From Liolophura sinensis (Eukaryota > Mollusca > Polyplacophora > Chitonida > Chitonidae), in the NCBI RefSeq assembly GCF_032854445.1, contig NC_088301.1, positions 14,692,281-14,756,280 on the forward strand: a DNA stretch of 64,000 nt. The letters run 5' to 3'. The notes below the pieces were generated by a model. It was given only the letters and a program-made list of their open reading frames with translations. It searched no databases and had not been told where the DNA came from. Numbering within the stretch: position 1 is the stretch's first letter; every line of letters starts with the position of its first letter. The position numbers and the translations under genes are program-made. Shown piece after piece: positions 23,301-37,085 of this stretch.

Positions 23301-26204
23301 TCGTCAATAAGGCCCCTTCTGCCTTATGCATGCATCATGTATATGTAGGGCCCTTTGTGCTTCGTAAAATAAGCCACTGTCAACGTATTATAATCAATGT
23401 ATGCTGGTCCTCTTTATCGGCTGCTTATAAACATTTAGATTAAGAAAAAAAACAAACAAAAGGAAAACAAGTACAAAAATGTGAAAGTGTATTACTTGGC
23501 GTTGCATAATGTATCTAATCTCAAGGCCTCGAAGATTTACTGGTTTTCACATCTTACAAATTTTGAGATCTCGGACCCAATATTGGATATTACCCTAACT
23601 ACAAAGCAGCTGTGTTTAACCTTAGACGCAAAATACGTTGAAACACAACAGAATTCGTTTAAATGTGTTCACAACAAATGTTTAATACTCAAATTCGACC
23701 GTATTTTCTGTTAGATAAAAGAAGCAAGTGTGGTTTGGATATCTGAGTATAAATTGCGTCTGAGAGAGAATAAGAGTCTGTCAAGGAAAGCTTGGTCAGT
23801 TGAGGTCAAGGCCAGAACGAGAGGCTGAAGGTCAGTCATACATAAAGAGCCTTCCGCCAGAGTGCCCATCGCTGGACACGCCATCCGAAACATCTCCCTC
23901 TAATCCACCTAGAGAAATCTAACACATGTAGCAGCCTTTTAGGCATTTGAAATGTCCAACAAAGAGAAAATACCTGGGATTCTTAAGACCATGGCAATAC
24001 TTTGAAGGTGATCTAGATTTTGGACTTAATGAGCTCAACATTGGGCTGAAATAAAACCTCAAACCACCCAAAGTTAGATCAAGTGTCTTAATTAAGGCTA
24101 TTAAACTGTAACATTTTAACCATATATCCTATGCTATTCTCTGACATTACTGCGCGCCTCACGGGCTACAAACACCTACTTGAAACTTCAATTAAGTGAA
24201 GGCTTGCTATATATTTGGTGAGTAAACATCTGAATGCCAAATACGAATCAAAGTTATTCACACATGGACTTGTCAGGGAATCGAGGCTGTGTGTGCAGAG
24301 CTAACAAACGCCAATGTCAGAGAGACAGCCAGAGGCAGCTGTGAAAAAAAGGCCCTGGTTGTTGAATGATTTGGTAGCCTTGGGGATTGTGGTATATCAA
24401 ACCATATCTCCGTCCTTGGTGGAGAAATACATAGCGAATAACGGTCTTCGTTTTACCTTCAATTCAAACGCGCCAGGGAAAAACTCTCTCAAACATACGA
24501 CTATAGACAATAGACATACGTGAAAAAACAGGGTTCTGCTCATGCTGAGGCAATACACGACAGCACTCTGTATATTTATGCCGTCTTCAAAGGACAGTGG
24601 AGGAAATCCTTCAGATAGTGGTGTGAAAAAAAAAACAACAAAAAAAAGACACATCGATCCGAAGGCGATCTAACAAGTTTTGTATTTTTTAAGAGAATCG
24701 TGTGTGATAAAACACGCAGAGAGCATATAGGAAAAGAAGCATTAGCACATTTATACGTGTTATTCAAGACAACTTAGTATTAGGTCTTGTAACTACACTG
24801 TCTCTGAAACCAGGTCGGTAACAACCTTCGAGAAATATTTTCCACACCAGTGTGCAAGGATTCTTTGGTCAACACAGAATTACGCTTGTGTGTTCCGAGT
24901 AAGGAAAGCAGAAGTCTATTACCCACTAACACTAATACAAATGGGTGTACGCGTATACAAGGGACTATATAGCCTTGTTTGAAACCAAAGGTTAGAACGT
25001 TGCGATATCGAGGATAGGGGCCAGATGTATATCATGTTCAATAAAATGTTCACGCTAGATGTACAAAGAATTTCAAGTGAAGCGCAGCTTAAATACCTGT
25101 TTTGATTAAGAACTTTTACAACTACCATTGTGAACGATTTGGATACTGATTAAATTTATTTGCCTGAAACATTCTTTGCCTCTTTCCGGCATCATTGAAA
25201 ACTGTTGACTGCTTCTTCAGCCTTAATTGAACACGTTATATGCTGTCTTAGTTCTTTGGAGGTTTTCGTTGAACGTGGTACATGAATGTCTGAACCGACA
25301 CCTAATGACTAAAATGAATACGTGCCCTTCTCTTGGATACAGCACTTTTGAAATCCAGGTATATTGAAACCCAGGTATATACCTGACATGTCCATTTTAA
25401 CTGTAGATCCCGTCACCCATTATATACCAACTCTTTTTCTTTTCGTTCACATTAAGCGCCAAAATACAATTGTATGCATATACCTGATTCTTGTCACAAA
25501 TGTTAATCTATTACTCAGATTTCAGGAGGAAAACACGGCCACTGTCTTCGCCAAGGTTGCTTACCACGACAAATGAAAAAAACAAGATCAATGCATACGG
25601 TTACAATGTATGTGTGTTTTGATATTTATTTACTTCGCCATTTTGTTTTTACAAAGCATTGAGAGTGTGTTAACTGGAGTAACTGATATAACAGACACAT
25701 CAATTAGATTTCATCTGTCCCTAGAATTAATGCCATGAATTTAAGCATGCTTGATCACACACCAGTCTTATGCCGCTGAGCACACCAAATTAATTAACAC
25801 TTCGTTAATGGATGACATGGTGTAATAGTATGAAATCAATGATATGGTGATATTATAGCTGCCATCCTGCACAATAATAGTGTGGCTAGCCAGACAGTGG
25901 CTCAGCTTAGTCGTTTCCATAACACTCAAACAGTTTTGTTCAGTCAGGCATCGCTACGTACAAGTCACCCCTAGGGCATTATTGGCACCACTTCGCATTA
26001 TAAAAAGAGCAGAATGAATACACATTGGTTGACGTTTAATGACTCACGTGAACCAAAGTTTATTAAAAACCAAAAGTGTATCATCACAGCTATAACATCA
26101 CAGAAAGTTATCATTTTCTCGTTCAAAACACGAAAGGGCCCCCAACCCTCGACAAATATGATTTAATCTTTGGGAGAAACCGCAAAGTAGTGAGTGTTTT
26201 TGCC
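23301..26204. other. intergenic, no gene seen
   Basis: AT-rich; short A-rich runs near 24630-24650. No coding or RNA gene supported. Confidence 0.5.
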
Positions 26205-26320
26205 AAAGGTCGGTGGTTTTAAGCCTGCTTGTCCCATCCACGGCATAACTGGCCTCCACCAAGTAAGTGAACAATTCTTGCGCATGGAATTAAACAACAA
26301 TGAAATAAAATAAATAGATC
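26205..26320 (+). repeat. SINE-like copy, variant of family 1
   Basis: Reads tgccaaaggtcggtggtttt, ...ggcataactggcctccaccaa, acaattcttgcgcatggaat, taaacaacaatgaaataaaa. It matches the reverse complement of 46355-46480, which has the same gccaaaggtcggtggt block and an attcttgggcatgacgttg ending. The ending parallels family 1. Confidence 0.6.
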
Positions 26321-29300
26321 AATTAGTGTTAATCTTTTGACAATGCAGGAATTCGGGTGAGACGATCACTTGGTCAGGGATAATACGTCACCCCCTATGT
26401 ATGATAATTTCAACACAGTGGTAGATGTGTGCGCGTGCATTCTCATACGTGACGTTGGGGAAGAGTTTAAGAGATTCTCACGGACCTGTCCAATAATTCA
26501 GGGATTAGGATCTGGATATACGTACCAGGGTAAATACAGCCGTGTCTATAGAAAGCTTGGTGAATCTATGTAAATGCTATAGTCAAGCCATCTAATATTT
26601 GCACCTAAAATCCAGGGCACAAATTTAATTGAACTCAACTGCTGTAGGGCAACGGCGAGCCTGCACAGCCTGGGTCTGGTGAACTTTGACATTCCAGCCT
26701 ACAACAACTATACTTGTCATGCATTCAATGTTGCTGCTATGTTTGTAGTACATTGTGTCTCGCTACGGCAAAAATAGAGCTCCCAGACTAATGTTTACCG
26801 TCTCTCCAGTCCTATATCGGATGAAGCCTACTCTCTCCCCGAACTAGGTTACTTTTGTTCCGTTTGCAGGGTTTATGGGTAAGACGTTGTGTATGTGGGT
26901 ATAACGTTATAAAGGAGGTAAAAGTTGAGCTTGAAAGGTATGGAACCACACAGCGCTCTATTAGCATATCAAGAATATGCCAAAAACGCAGCAGATTTAT
27001 ACCACTGCATTACTCTCATACTAATAGGCCTACAATATCCGGGGCAAGCTTCTGAAACATATGTATGCCTCTCGTGGTTTCATCAATAATACGTGCATGT
27101 GCATCGTTGCAAACATAAAACACGGCATGCAGAGTAACAATACCGTCCGTCAACCAACTTAAAAATACAAACAAAACAAAACAAAAACAGAATAATACAA
27201 GTTGATAAACACAACATAAAGTTGATTAGCCCAGGCTAAGATTAAACCAATAACGCCAAAAAGGACAAAACAGAATAAAACAAACAGATGTTCTTTCGGA
27301 CACACTGACACACCACGTGTTTGTACATTACCTGTGACTTAAATCTAGTTTAGCTTTATCCACGCATACAACGAATGTTTACTGTTGTTGATGCTCTCTA
27401 CAATTTCAGTCACACAATCATAATACACTTAGCAGGTACTGAAACAAATTAATGACATCTAATACGTAAGCGCCACAACCATCACAGATAAATTTGATAT
27501 GAAGTCGAATGTTATATGGTGGATTTTCTGATTTCTTGCAGATGCAGGTTCATTTCCTGTTCAGCAAATTACAGAAACAGCGGGAAGCAGCGCAGACATG
27601 CTGTTGTAACGACAAAGTTGTACAATGTAGGCTATGCTGGGTTTTTTTTGTTTTCTGTTTGGCTCTTGTGTGTATGTCTCAAGCTGTCAGCACGTCTTGG
27701 GTCACGTTTGGCTCACCGCCAACTTTCCCCCCGCCTAATTTCCACGAAGCCAGGCAGCTTTTGGCGGGCTTGCGACTTCTTTAAAGAATTCCATGTCAAT
27801 TTTACCCCAGTCTATTGTGTCCGGATTGCAAACGCCAGTGACCTAGAAAATAGAGCGTAGCCTTTAACCTGGTCAGGTCAAGAGCAGAACCGAGCAAGCT
27901 TTAGCCACATGGGCTACCTGGCCGGTCAAGCTGAGATTAGCTAATGTCCACCAAATATTTGAGAACCTATAATCAAAAGCACAGCAGTGACTTTGTTCCC
28001 GGACTATGGGGGAGTATTGTTGGAAGGAACATATCTAAACTGTCCCAAACGTGCGAATATAGATGTCCGACATACTGTTTAATTGTTTAATTCAAGAAAG
28101 AGTACCTAGACTCATACCATGTGAAGAAAAAAAAAAACTAAAATCTTTCTTTGTTCAAGTCCAACAACAGAACAAAAAACATTAACATGCTGGACTCGTG
28201 AGATCCTTGGCATGGAGAAAATGGTCCCAGCCAATTCTATAAACGGAGCACATAAACAGAGAAAAGTGAAAACAGACTTAGATTGTGACACATGGTGCAA
28301 CGCACGGGCAATGTAGGTCACCGTGTTTATCAGAGGCCTGTTTCACTGGTCCGGGGAAATACGGCCAACAGCCCTGAATATGGCGAGACCACTAAAAGAA
28401 AAACTTTCCCAGGAGTTCGCCTTTTCCAAAAAGGGCATGTTACAGTGTAAGGGTATAGTCAACCTGTCATAAATTCATAAAAGTTTCCCACTGAACATAT
28501 TCGCCACCTACGCATGATGCATCTCCTGCCATATTAATTCAACCCGATTCGCAATACCAGATAGAGAGTGCTTTTAATCTATAAATTTTAACAAGGGCCC
28601 CCTAAGTGTTCAGCAAACACTAGTGGGTTACAATGCTTTTGATATCAATGACATATTAGCCTTCACAGCCACTGCGCAATTCAAAGTAAACAACTTAATG
28701 TCACTTATCACAAACCCAAATAACGCATGCACATATATCCCAATCAATTTAACAGGTAGGTCTGAACTGAATTGTTGTCAGCTTTAAATTTACACGGCGG
28801 ATATTAAAACTTTATATAAGAAGAAAGAACTGGAATGCAATATAGACTTCACAACACTGCCCTATACTATATCCAACGACATGAAATTATGCACATGCGT
28901 TCAAGCCTATAATGAGAACGACCATAAACTAAAGCAACTCTGGTAAAACTAAACTACCCACGACTGTCTCAAATATTATTCCAGTTATCAATGAAAACTT
29001 GTTTAGTTGACTGTGAGAATATTAGAATATTAAATTATTAAGAATATTACTGTATACCCAGGAAATTTAAAAACGACAACTACTGTACTATTGCTATGCA
29101 TGTTTGCTAGCAACTATTTAATCACGGGTGAGTCAGTATACCAACATACTGCACCATATGTACATCATAGAGATAAAGATACGCAAACCCAACAAAGATC
29201 GTAGGCAATACATCTATAATCTACAACACTGTAAATGAAAACAAAACGTCATTTTACTCCCTGGAACCCGCAGAAGATGCTTAAAGAGGCCATATTAATT

Positions 29301-31590
29301 CGACAACAAGGTTTTTCATTCACCCCGTAGAGCACGCACTTTCGTGTCTTAATGCAGAGACAGTTTTAATCAATAAAACTAGAAACTCTAGAAACGTGCA
29401 CATCGAATTTCAGAAAAAGGAGCGACATGGACGAATTAGTCAAGTGTCTAATGACAACAAAGAAAAAGAGTATAAGTAGATAGCATATCGCGTCAAAGAT
29501 GTTACATACTCCAGCACGTTGTGTATACTTCAATCCAGCAAGTGTTTTAATCCCGTATTCGTTATTCCCTTTCTAACCACATTGAGCTACACCCTGTCTC
29601 TGTCGACCCGAAGCAATTCTGAACTAACTTCAAATAGTGTCTACAAGTAACGTGGGGAAGAACGTTAAAACAATCCTCAAGACACCAAATATCTAGCAGT
29701 CCTTCAGAAAAATCTAGAATCAGTTTCATTCTTTGTGCAGCTGACGTTAGTTCTGACGCGCTAAAGAAGGGTTCGCTGTGAACAGGGTACGTAATCTGTG
29801 TCCGTCAACACAGTGAATGCATATATGACCTGATGTTATATATTACGCCACAATGCACCGGAACTTCCAGCTTTACTGTGCGGCGCGCGTCAGTAAATCG
29901 ACACACTATATATTGTTCTATATATCAGGTAATACAAATGCGTGGTGAAGAATTCTCTTATCACGCATCGTCGTTTCCATAAATGAAATTTTCAATTTTT
30001 AAGTTTCTTAAAAATTACTTAAAGTTGAATCACCTGCAGCCAAACTATGTAAGTCTAGAAAACTGAAAATTCATAAATTTGTAGATGTACTATTCGCTGC
30101 ATGCAGACCTGAAAAGTGCAATCGTGTAAATTAAATATCATTGCTAGAAATCCAAATCCTAAACCATTCGCAAAGTTAGTAGCACCTAAATCTCTAGGTA
30201 GGCAAATGCTGTAAAAGTTTACAACCTTAGTTAAATATTTCAAGAAATGCTCTGTTAAAGAAATGCATAACAGACACTTAACTAAGACAGTATAACCCAC
30301 ATACTTTTTCATAAAGGAATGATAAATTAACTTGTGTTAAGGCGATGTTTTAACCAAGAGTTCACTCTAATTAATTGATGTTCACTCAGTGCGAACTTAC
30401 AAAATGAAATTTGTACTGTACATTTTGAGCTGGTGGCGTCCTTGCGCCGCCAAAGTGTAATGCTCGTTAGACGAGATTATCTGGTGATTCTGGTTGTCTA
30501 TAAATATCAATTTAAAAAAACCCCTGTGCATTGATAGTTTTTAGACCAAAAGATATATCCGCATACAAAGTTAATTACTTATCGGAATAAAATGCTTCGT
30601 CATACAGTAAACAACAATTTCTTTAGAGAAGATCTACTTCTAAAACCATCTGCTGGTAGTACGGGTGCTATGGCATATTAAAGCGTGACTGTACTGTAGG
30701 TGGGTGTAAGTGATGGACGGGGGCAGCAACAAGTGGCAGTCATTAGGCCGAAACCTTGAGCCGTGGCGAGGAAAACACGCCACTGATTTACAGATGGTGT
30801 GCAGTGTTGTTCAACTGTCCATAATCTACAGCGATGTCTACACGAGTGCGGCTAGGCCGAGAATGGGGCCCGGATCCGAAAACTGCTCGCCTTATATTGA
30901 GGGCTAAAAATAACCAGCGATACTCCCCCACAGTAGTACTACAGGCGTCCTATTGAGGTGACCTGGTTCGTGCTACAGGCTACTAACTTTGCTTGTTCCT
31001 TGTACAGTGACGTGAGAAAAATTCCTGTGGTCAGACGGAACGATATGACAAACGTGTATACATAAAGTGTATATACCACTGTCAGACCACTGAACTTGAA
31101 TCGGGTCAGACTTTACAAATGCCTAAACCTCAAGAAGCTATGCAGAAAACTCAAAGAACTGTAAACGCGGAAAAATATGCATACGGTACAACTACCGAGT
31201 CACGGTACATAACAACAAAGTATATAACACAGCTCTCTGCATGCCTAACCGACATTAAGATCATGGAGTTCTGCAATTTGTAATTTTTATGCCGTAGGAT
31301 CATTATCAAATTCCGGGTTCAAACTTAAACAAGACACAGGACTGTCATGAAAAGCTGTTTTGCAACTTAACTAGCGTAACTAAGGGTCACCTTGGATTAT
31401 TTCTTTAGTTATTTCCTTATATACAATATTCACACGATGGATGAAAGAGGCTGAACTGCTTGGAGTAAACCACCCACTTACAGCAACTTACTGACGAACT
31501 TTCCCCACATGTGCATAACGTATTGTGCAAGATAAAGGCAAACGAGTGCCGTCTAGTTGTCACCACTGCCCCACAGGCAGTGTATAATCT
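26321..31590. other. intergenic, no gene seen
   Basis: At 27509-27784 an open frame follows a splice-acceptor-like tttctgatttcttgcag (about 27525-27541), starts ATG and has a hydrophobic stretch, but there is no family match or donor, so I do not call it. Otherwise AT-rich with no element recognised. Confidence 0.45.
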
Positions 31591-31599
31591 ACTAATTCC

Positions 31600-31700
31600 G
31601 TGCCGAAGGCCGGGTTTGAACTCTCACCTCGATCGTGTGTCCTGGCATTATTAAGCTGAGATTATGATAGACTTAATCCCAGTTTGAAGTATACTAACAC
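31600..31700 (-). repeat. possible tRNA-like SINE head fragment
   Basis: The minus strand carries GAGTTCAAACCCGG (31622-31609), a good Pol III B box, about 45 bp after a weak A-box-like segment. A fold-back-type phrase (ttttgtgaaaccggccca) lies near 31803-31820. Diverged and only partly supported. Confidence 0.35.
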
Positions 31701-31910
31701 ATTTTTGTCACTTTAGCACCAGTGTTTCGCTTAAGCACCATTATACTGTGCTTCTAACGTGTTGAGAAACATGCTTGACTTAGATAAAGGTTTACTGAGG
31801 AAGTTTTGTGAAACCGGCCCATGTCATCGTACAGGCGTCGAATTACGATGTTGTGTTCACGTGGCATATCTTGTTTAGCGGAGAATTCTGAGGCAACATT
31901 AGGTCTGACC

Positions 31911-32138
31911 GAGCAACTGTACGACTGGGTGACTGTTCGACAGAGCAACTGTACGACTGGGTGACTGTTCGACAGAGCAACTGTACGACTGGGTGACTGT
32001 TCGACAGAGCAACTGTACGACTCGGTGACTGTTCGACAGAGCAACTGTACGACTGGGTGACTGTTCGACAGAGCAACTGTACGACTGAGCAACTGCTCGA
32101 CCGGGCAACTGTACGACTGAGCAACTGTTCGACTAGGC
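31911..32138. repeat. 32-bp minisatellite built from 16-bp half units
   Basis: Units start at 31911, 31943, 31975, 32007, 32039 and 32071 at exact 32-bp steps: gagcaactgtacgact then gggtgactgttcgaca. The two 16-bp halves are related to each other, so this is a dimeric higher-order repeat. The last part (32071-32138) reverts to half units of the gagcaactg type. Since 32 is not a multiple of 3 and the unit has no minus-strand stop in any frame, all three minus-strand frames stay open (139, 93 and 69 codons) and encode the same 32-residue period. Confidence 0.95.
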
Positions 32139-32243
32139 AGTATGGGGCCTATGACTTTCATTATATCATACATGTTATATTACCTCCTTAAATATAAATC
32201 TGGTGTGCAATAAAATACATCTAAACGTTTACGGGCATAAATT

Positions 32244-32385
32244 GAGTGAGTGAGTGAGCGCTTGGGGGTTTAACGTCGTAGCTAACAATTTTTCAGTCAT
32301 ATGACGACGAAAGAGTCCTTAGAGTGAATGTAATGTGCCTCCTTGTTGCAGGACGGATTTCCACCTCCCTTTTATCTAGTGCTGC
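32244..32385 (-). repeat. SINE family 3, 5'-truncated copy
   Basis: Plus strand starts gagtgagtgagtgagcgctt, then gggggtttaacgtcgtagct, aacaatttttcagtcatatg, acgacgaaagagtccttaga and ttgttgcaggacggatttcc. It shares more than 100 bp with the reverse complement of 44715-45048. Homology stops at tagtgctgc, so the tRNA-like head is missing. From memory this sequence is abundant in molluscs. Confidence 0.85.
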
Positions 32386-35300
32386 AGGCATAAATTTCAC
32401 ACCCCGTTTTTGGGAACAACGCAACAGCTGTGATACTGTAATGCAAATTTATGCTAGAAGTCCAAAGTCCAACGTAACCGATTTCCACGAGGACTAAATG
32501 CTCCTTCGCTTGGATATTGGAATTGAAGGATCAAGTTACTCCATGATATGAACTGCCTAAGCGTTTCTGCTTGGGCGCCAATTTAGATATATCAAGTCAA
32601 GCCTTGTGGCAAAACATGAAACTGAATCCGACGTTCGTATACCAATCATAAACCATACAGTCCCAAGACCTATTTTCAAAACAGCCTAAAACCAGTTCCC
32701 AAAGAAATAATATACAAATAATATATAAGCTGATGATATGTAAGAGAGAGGAAGTGAACAGTTTTCAATGCTGCATGCAGGCAAGAGCGTGAATCCGTTA
32801 ATAATTTCCAGATCGACTACAAATATAGATCTCTAGGTCTCTCTTTGATTGCAACAGTTTATAAAAGCGGAAAGCTGATGAAATAAATATAAATGCTTAT
32901 ACAGCCCCTAACCTCGGACTAAGCCAACCAGAGCGTTATACTCTCGATAGAATTTAATAAACTTTGAGTGGCCGCGTTTGATGAAGTATTCCTGACACAT
33001 TATTTTCTTAATTCGAAGTAGAATAAAATCCCAAGACAATGAATTAGTAATTGTGTTACATCAGTAATACCTATATATAAGGTCATGCCGCTTCAACAAA
33101 ACATTACATAAAAGAAGCACAGCACGTGCAGGGGAGATGAAATGTTCGAGCTGAATGCTGATGAAGAAACCTGGTTTTACAGTGTCCTGTCAGGAAAGCA
33201 AAATAAACATTATCCTCATAGACAAATAGATTTTATCCAGAATAACGTGATAAGACGACAGCTTCGAAGGAGAAAGACGTGACAGCCGCGCACGTTGACA
33301 GGTCTGTTCTATCAGGCCCCGATATCGTCAATTATTTTTCTCCCCCACTGATACAAAGCCCTCGACACAAGAGAGAGGAAATCGCCAGCACCGGAGACGG
33401 ATCACGACTTGCAGCCAAATGCCTCCATAAGAAGATAGACGCATTGGAAATGTTTAATTAATTACAGACGGGATAATTGGACAAAGTGATTTGGCAGTAA
33501 GGGAATTCATTTTAGCCTATTAACCCCGAAATCTCGTTGCTATGACGGATAGCTGACTGTATAGTCCTTGCTCCTGTGTCAGAGGTTACAGAGTGACGTT
33601 TGAACGCGCTTATCCGGTTACCGTAAAGTATCACTTGGTACGCGATTTGCCGAGAGTTAGAAATATAGCCTCGGCAACTTCACACACAGTCTAATCACCT
33701 CAGTGCCAACAGCCAATTAAGGCCGAACCAGACGTACCCATAGCGGTTTAACTATACAGCTTAATTTTGTGGTTAACGGGAGAGCGAAATCTGCATCGAC
33801 TAGATCCTAAATATATGGATCCTCTGAGAAAGCATCGATAGTAATCTCCATTATTCTACACTGTGCTTCAACTGTCTGCCAAATGATGTAGCTTTCAATC
33901 CAAAGGCTTCTATAAATTTCAGGGAATACTAACATTGTATTATTATGTAACCTTCGGCCTATCACGGGAACAAACGATTACTTCCGACGCCAGGGTTTCG
34001 TTTACGTCATTAATGATGTCAGAGAAACTGATAAGTGTGTTCATGTATCAACTATTTATACAGCAAAGGTGAAATCCCTTACATATATTTACCTGGAACA
34101 ACTGCATTTATACAGTCCAAGGCGACGGAATGGTTTTGTCATGTTCTAGATTTCAACCTTTCGTTTCTCAATTTGAAGTTCACTAACTACAAAGATTTTG
34201 GTTATTAGCTGTGGCGCTATACAAATTACAGAATGAAAAATAAAAATGAAAGCAGCCACAAATGTTAGAAGATATAAAGTATTGTGACATTTATCTTGGT
34301 CCCTGACGTCTGTGTCATTGTGCCATGCCAGACAACCTCGGCAAGCTATAGAAAGTCACACAATATGGGACAAGGGACCATGACCATACCTTTACTGCAC
34401 CTTTTACGTTTGTTTGCACGTTAAAAGGCCGACTCTTGTTGAATCCCGACATTTGCGATAGATGATTTCTACTCTTTAGATGCATTAAAGATAAATGACC
34501 AAATTAAAGATCGTCATATACAATTTAGTCACCTTTACATGAGCGTAAGCCGCGAGTTATCGGAACATTTCACGATCTGAGGCACGGTTGTACAAAAGTG
34601 TATTAGCTAACATTAGGTAATAAAAGCCGAAAACTTTTAAAGTTAAACCTGGTATTAAATCTAAACACAGTTTTGAACAACCGGGCAGCGTACTGTTTCA
34701 TTAAACACAGCCTATATGGTACAATATATCGCCTCATACCTTAATGCACCCCTATATACATGCATATGTCAAGAAAAATCTTATGTCAAAAGCATGCGCG
34801 TTCATGAATATATAACTATCTAACTTCCTCGTTTATTAATTCCTCTAGGTAGCTGAGAGTACAGACAACAGTTAATTAATGCAGTCCCCACAGAGAGAAT
34901 AAAGATTTCCTAGGATCGCACAGTGGATTTCGTTGTGAGAGATAATCTGTAATATGCATGTTAATATGGGCCAATGAGGGAGGTATGTCATATACCTTGC
35001 TACAGTTATTATTCCTAAGGACCTAGTGCACTGTCCATTAGAAATTTATCATATATGTCACACGGTGTAAAGGACATGCCTCTACTTCGTATAGTACTAG
35101 TATTCATTCCACAGCTAAATAAAGTATATGTATAGGGCAGTGAAAATTGTGTGGGGGTCATCAATGCCTAATTTGCTTACATACAAAAAGTAGTTTTTAG
35201 AATACTTTACACTGCAGTTTCCTGCCTCCTCAGCAACACATCAGACATGCAAGTGCGAAGCCGATGGGTTGAACCCTTCCTTTATATAGTTAAAACCATC

Positions 35301-36879
35301 ATGGGAGAATCCCTTTCGCCGCTGCTGTTGAAATGGGTAAAAACAAAACCAATTAGGCACGTTTAATACCCACATTGTTTCAGACAGATTTTCAACCAGG
35401 AGTTGGTGATTCTAAGTGGATGAATTTTCTGAGGTGTCACTGAGCGTCTGTATGGATGGCTAAAACAATAACCGTCTATTTTTTGGCCCAAAGAAATTTT
35501 TCAGGAAACGGGTTCAAAGGCTATATGTTTTGTATTAACGCGATATTTCTCAATAGTACTTTCAAACATGTTTGCAAGGATAATCACATCTATCCTCCAA
35601 AATGAACACTCAAAAATGGCAGCTACATGTACTTTGCATATATCGGAGCGTAATTCATCATATGGTGATTTTTTTTTTGTTATTTCGCGTCCACTACCAA
35701 CCTGTCGATCAACGGTATGCTTTTACCACTATAATGTAGAATCTGCTTGAACGAGGAGTTTGAACGTCTACACAGAATATAAAACCCTACAAAACAAACG
35801 TCTAGTCCAATCCCTTTTTTGAACGACACAATGGCAAGGAGCCTCAAATTACACAGCAGAATAACAGAGGAATTTGTGCGACATCAAGCGGACTGGGGCT
35901 GAATTCAGCAATAACAAAGCCTCCGTTACGGCAATTGAAAGATGCGGGCTCACTCAAGCTTCATCCGGGACACCGAATAGCTGATAACAATCGTCTTGGT
36001 TTTGAAACCCCGAGTGATTACAAGTTTGGGGTGACATTAAAAACCAGGAAATACTAGTCTCGGCTGATTGTAAACACCCATCAAACAGCGGTATCCAATG
36101 TTGCCCACCTGGACGTACATCAGCCTGCTTTTATTTCAGGGCAATTTTCCAGATAAGAGCTCATTAACCGATACCCTTAAGAATAAGCGTCTTATGGCCC
36201 CCATCATTACAGAGCAATTACCAGCACGAGTGAGCGTAATGACAAGCGAGAGTCGAGAACAAAACAATGAAATATCCACATCAGTTGACAGAAAAGGATT
36301 TCAAGGAGTCTACTATGTCCTTTAAAAGGCGCAGACATCTCGTGTTACTCTAGTGTTATGATTTCCACTCGGAGGGAAAACACACACGGGCTTCGGGGTT
36401 ACCTAACGCACCATACGGTCCAAGGCCGCCATAAGCAGTGCCAAGATCAACCGTCAACGGCTCAACTCTTTAATTAGTCACTGATGCTTCAGATCAGTCC
36501 AATATAGCTATGGTTAAACCTTCACAGAAGCATATACATCCAAGCAGGCAGACATTATCTAAGGCTAAATCAAGATGCACGTATACATTTACCTGTTTTG
36601 TTTTGTTTTTTTTTCGAAAAGAGAAAATTACCTACAAGAATATTTGCGTTGAAGTAAAATTATTAAAATCGCTTTGGATCTATAGCAATAGTATGGTAAT
36701 AAAATTCATCGCTTTATCACTTGCCATTTCTATTTGGCTTATGTAAACGACATAATCTATTAATTTGAGAAGTTTCCAAATATTTCATGACAACACATTT
36801 TACAAAGTAAAACACCCATAAAATAAATTTAAAAAACACATAAAGGTTTTTAAAGTGCATGTAAAATATCATATACCTT
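32386..36879. other. intergenic, no gene seen
   Basis: No supportable coding or RNA gene. Two moderately GC-rich islands (33270-33480 and 35880-35960) could be regulatory but only comparison with relatives could show it. Confidence 0.45.
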
Positions 36880-37085
36880 TTAAAAATGTTCCGTAGCTAC
36901 CATGAACATATTAGGGGATTTAACAACGGCTTTGGCGAAGTCCACAATCCCTTCCTTGGTAAACTGGTAAGCCTCAGTGTAATCAGTCCCCTCCAGTGGA
37001 GGGTAGAAAGCCGCCTTGTGATGATCGCTCCAGTAGATTAAGCATAGTCTTGGGTACACGAAAAGGTTGACCTTGTCCATACCAT
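36880..37085 (-). CDS. candidate terminal coding exon of an unidentified gene
   Basis: Minus strand: a pyrimidine-rich GTTCTTTTCCAG acceptor (AG at 37087-37086) is followed by 67 codons and TAA at 36882-36880. The frame enters in phase 1. It begins GMDKVNLFVYPRLCLIYWSD, continues HHKAAFYPPLEGTDYTEAYQ and ends FTKEGIVDFAKAVV...EHF. Third-position GC is clearly higher than in the AT-rich flanks, which supports coding. A weak pattern (VYPRL, a following strand, then an FTKEGIVDFAKAV helix) resembles the C-terminal half of a thioredoxin/PDI-like domain, but I do not recognise the family and this is inference only. A donor-like AAG|GTATAT (GT at 36876-36875) follows the stop at once, so the stop may be real or the exon may be a pseudogene fragment. 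No partner exon was found. Confidence 0.45.

Noticed and set aside
27509-27860. Overlapping 91- and 114-codon ORFs after an acceptor-like tttcttgcag, with a hydrophobic segment
   Set aside because: Two frames are open at once, no donor follows, and no family is recognised; likely chance.
31754-32173. Three overlapping minus-strand ORFs (139, 93 and 69 codons)
   Set aside because: All are readings of the same 32-bp satellite in different frames; kept as a finding about the repeat, not as genes.
35219-35290. tRNA-like block ending in gggttgaaccc
   Set aside because: The A box is poor and the stems do not pair; at best a decayed SINE head.
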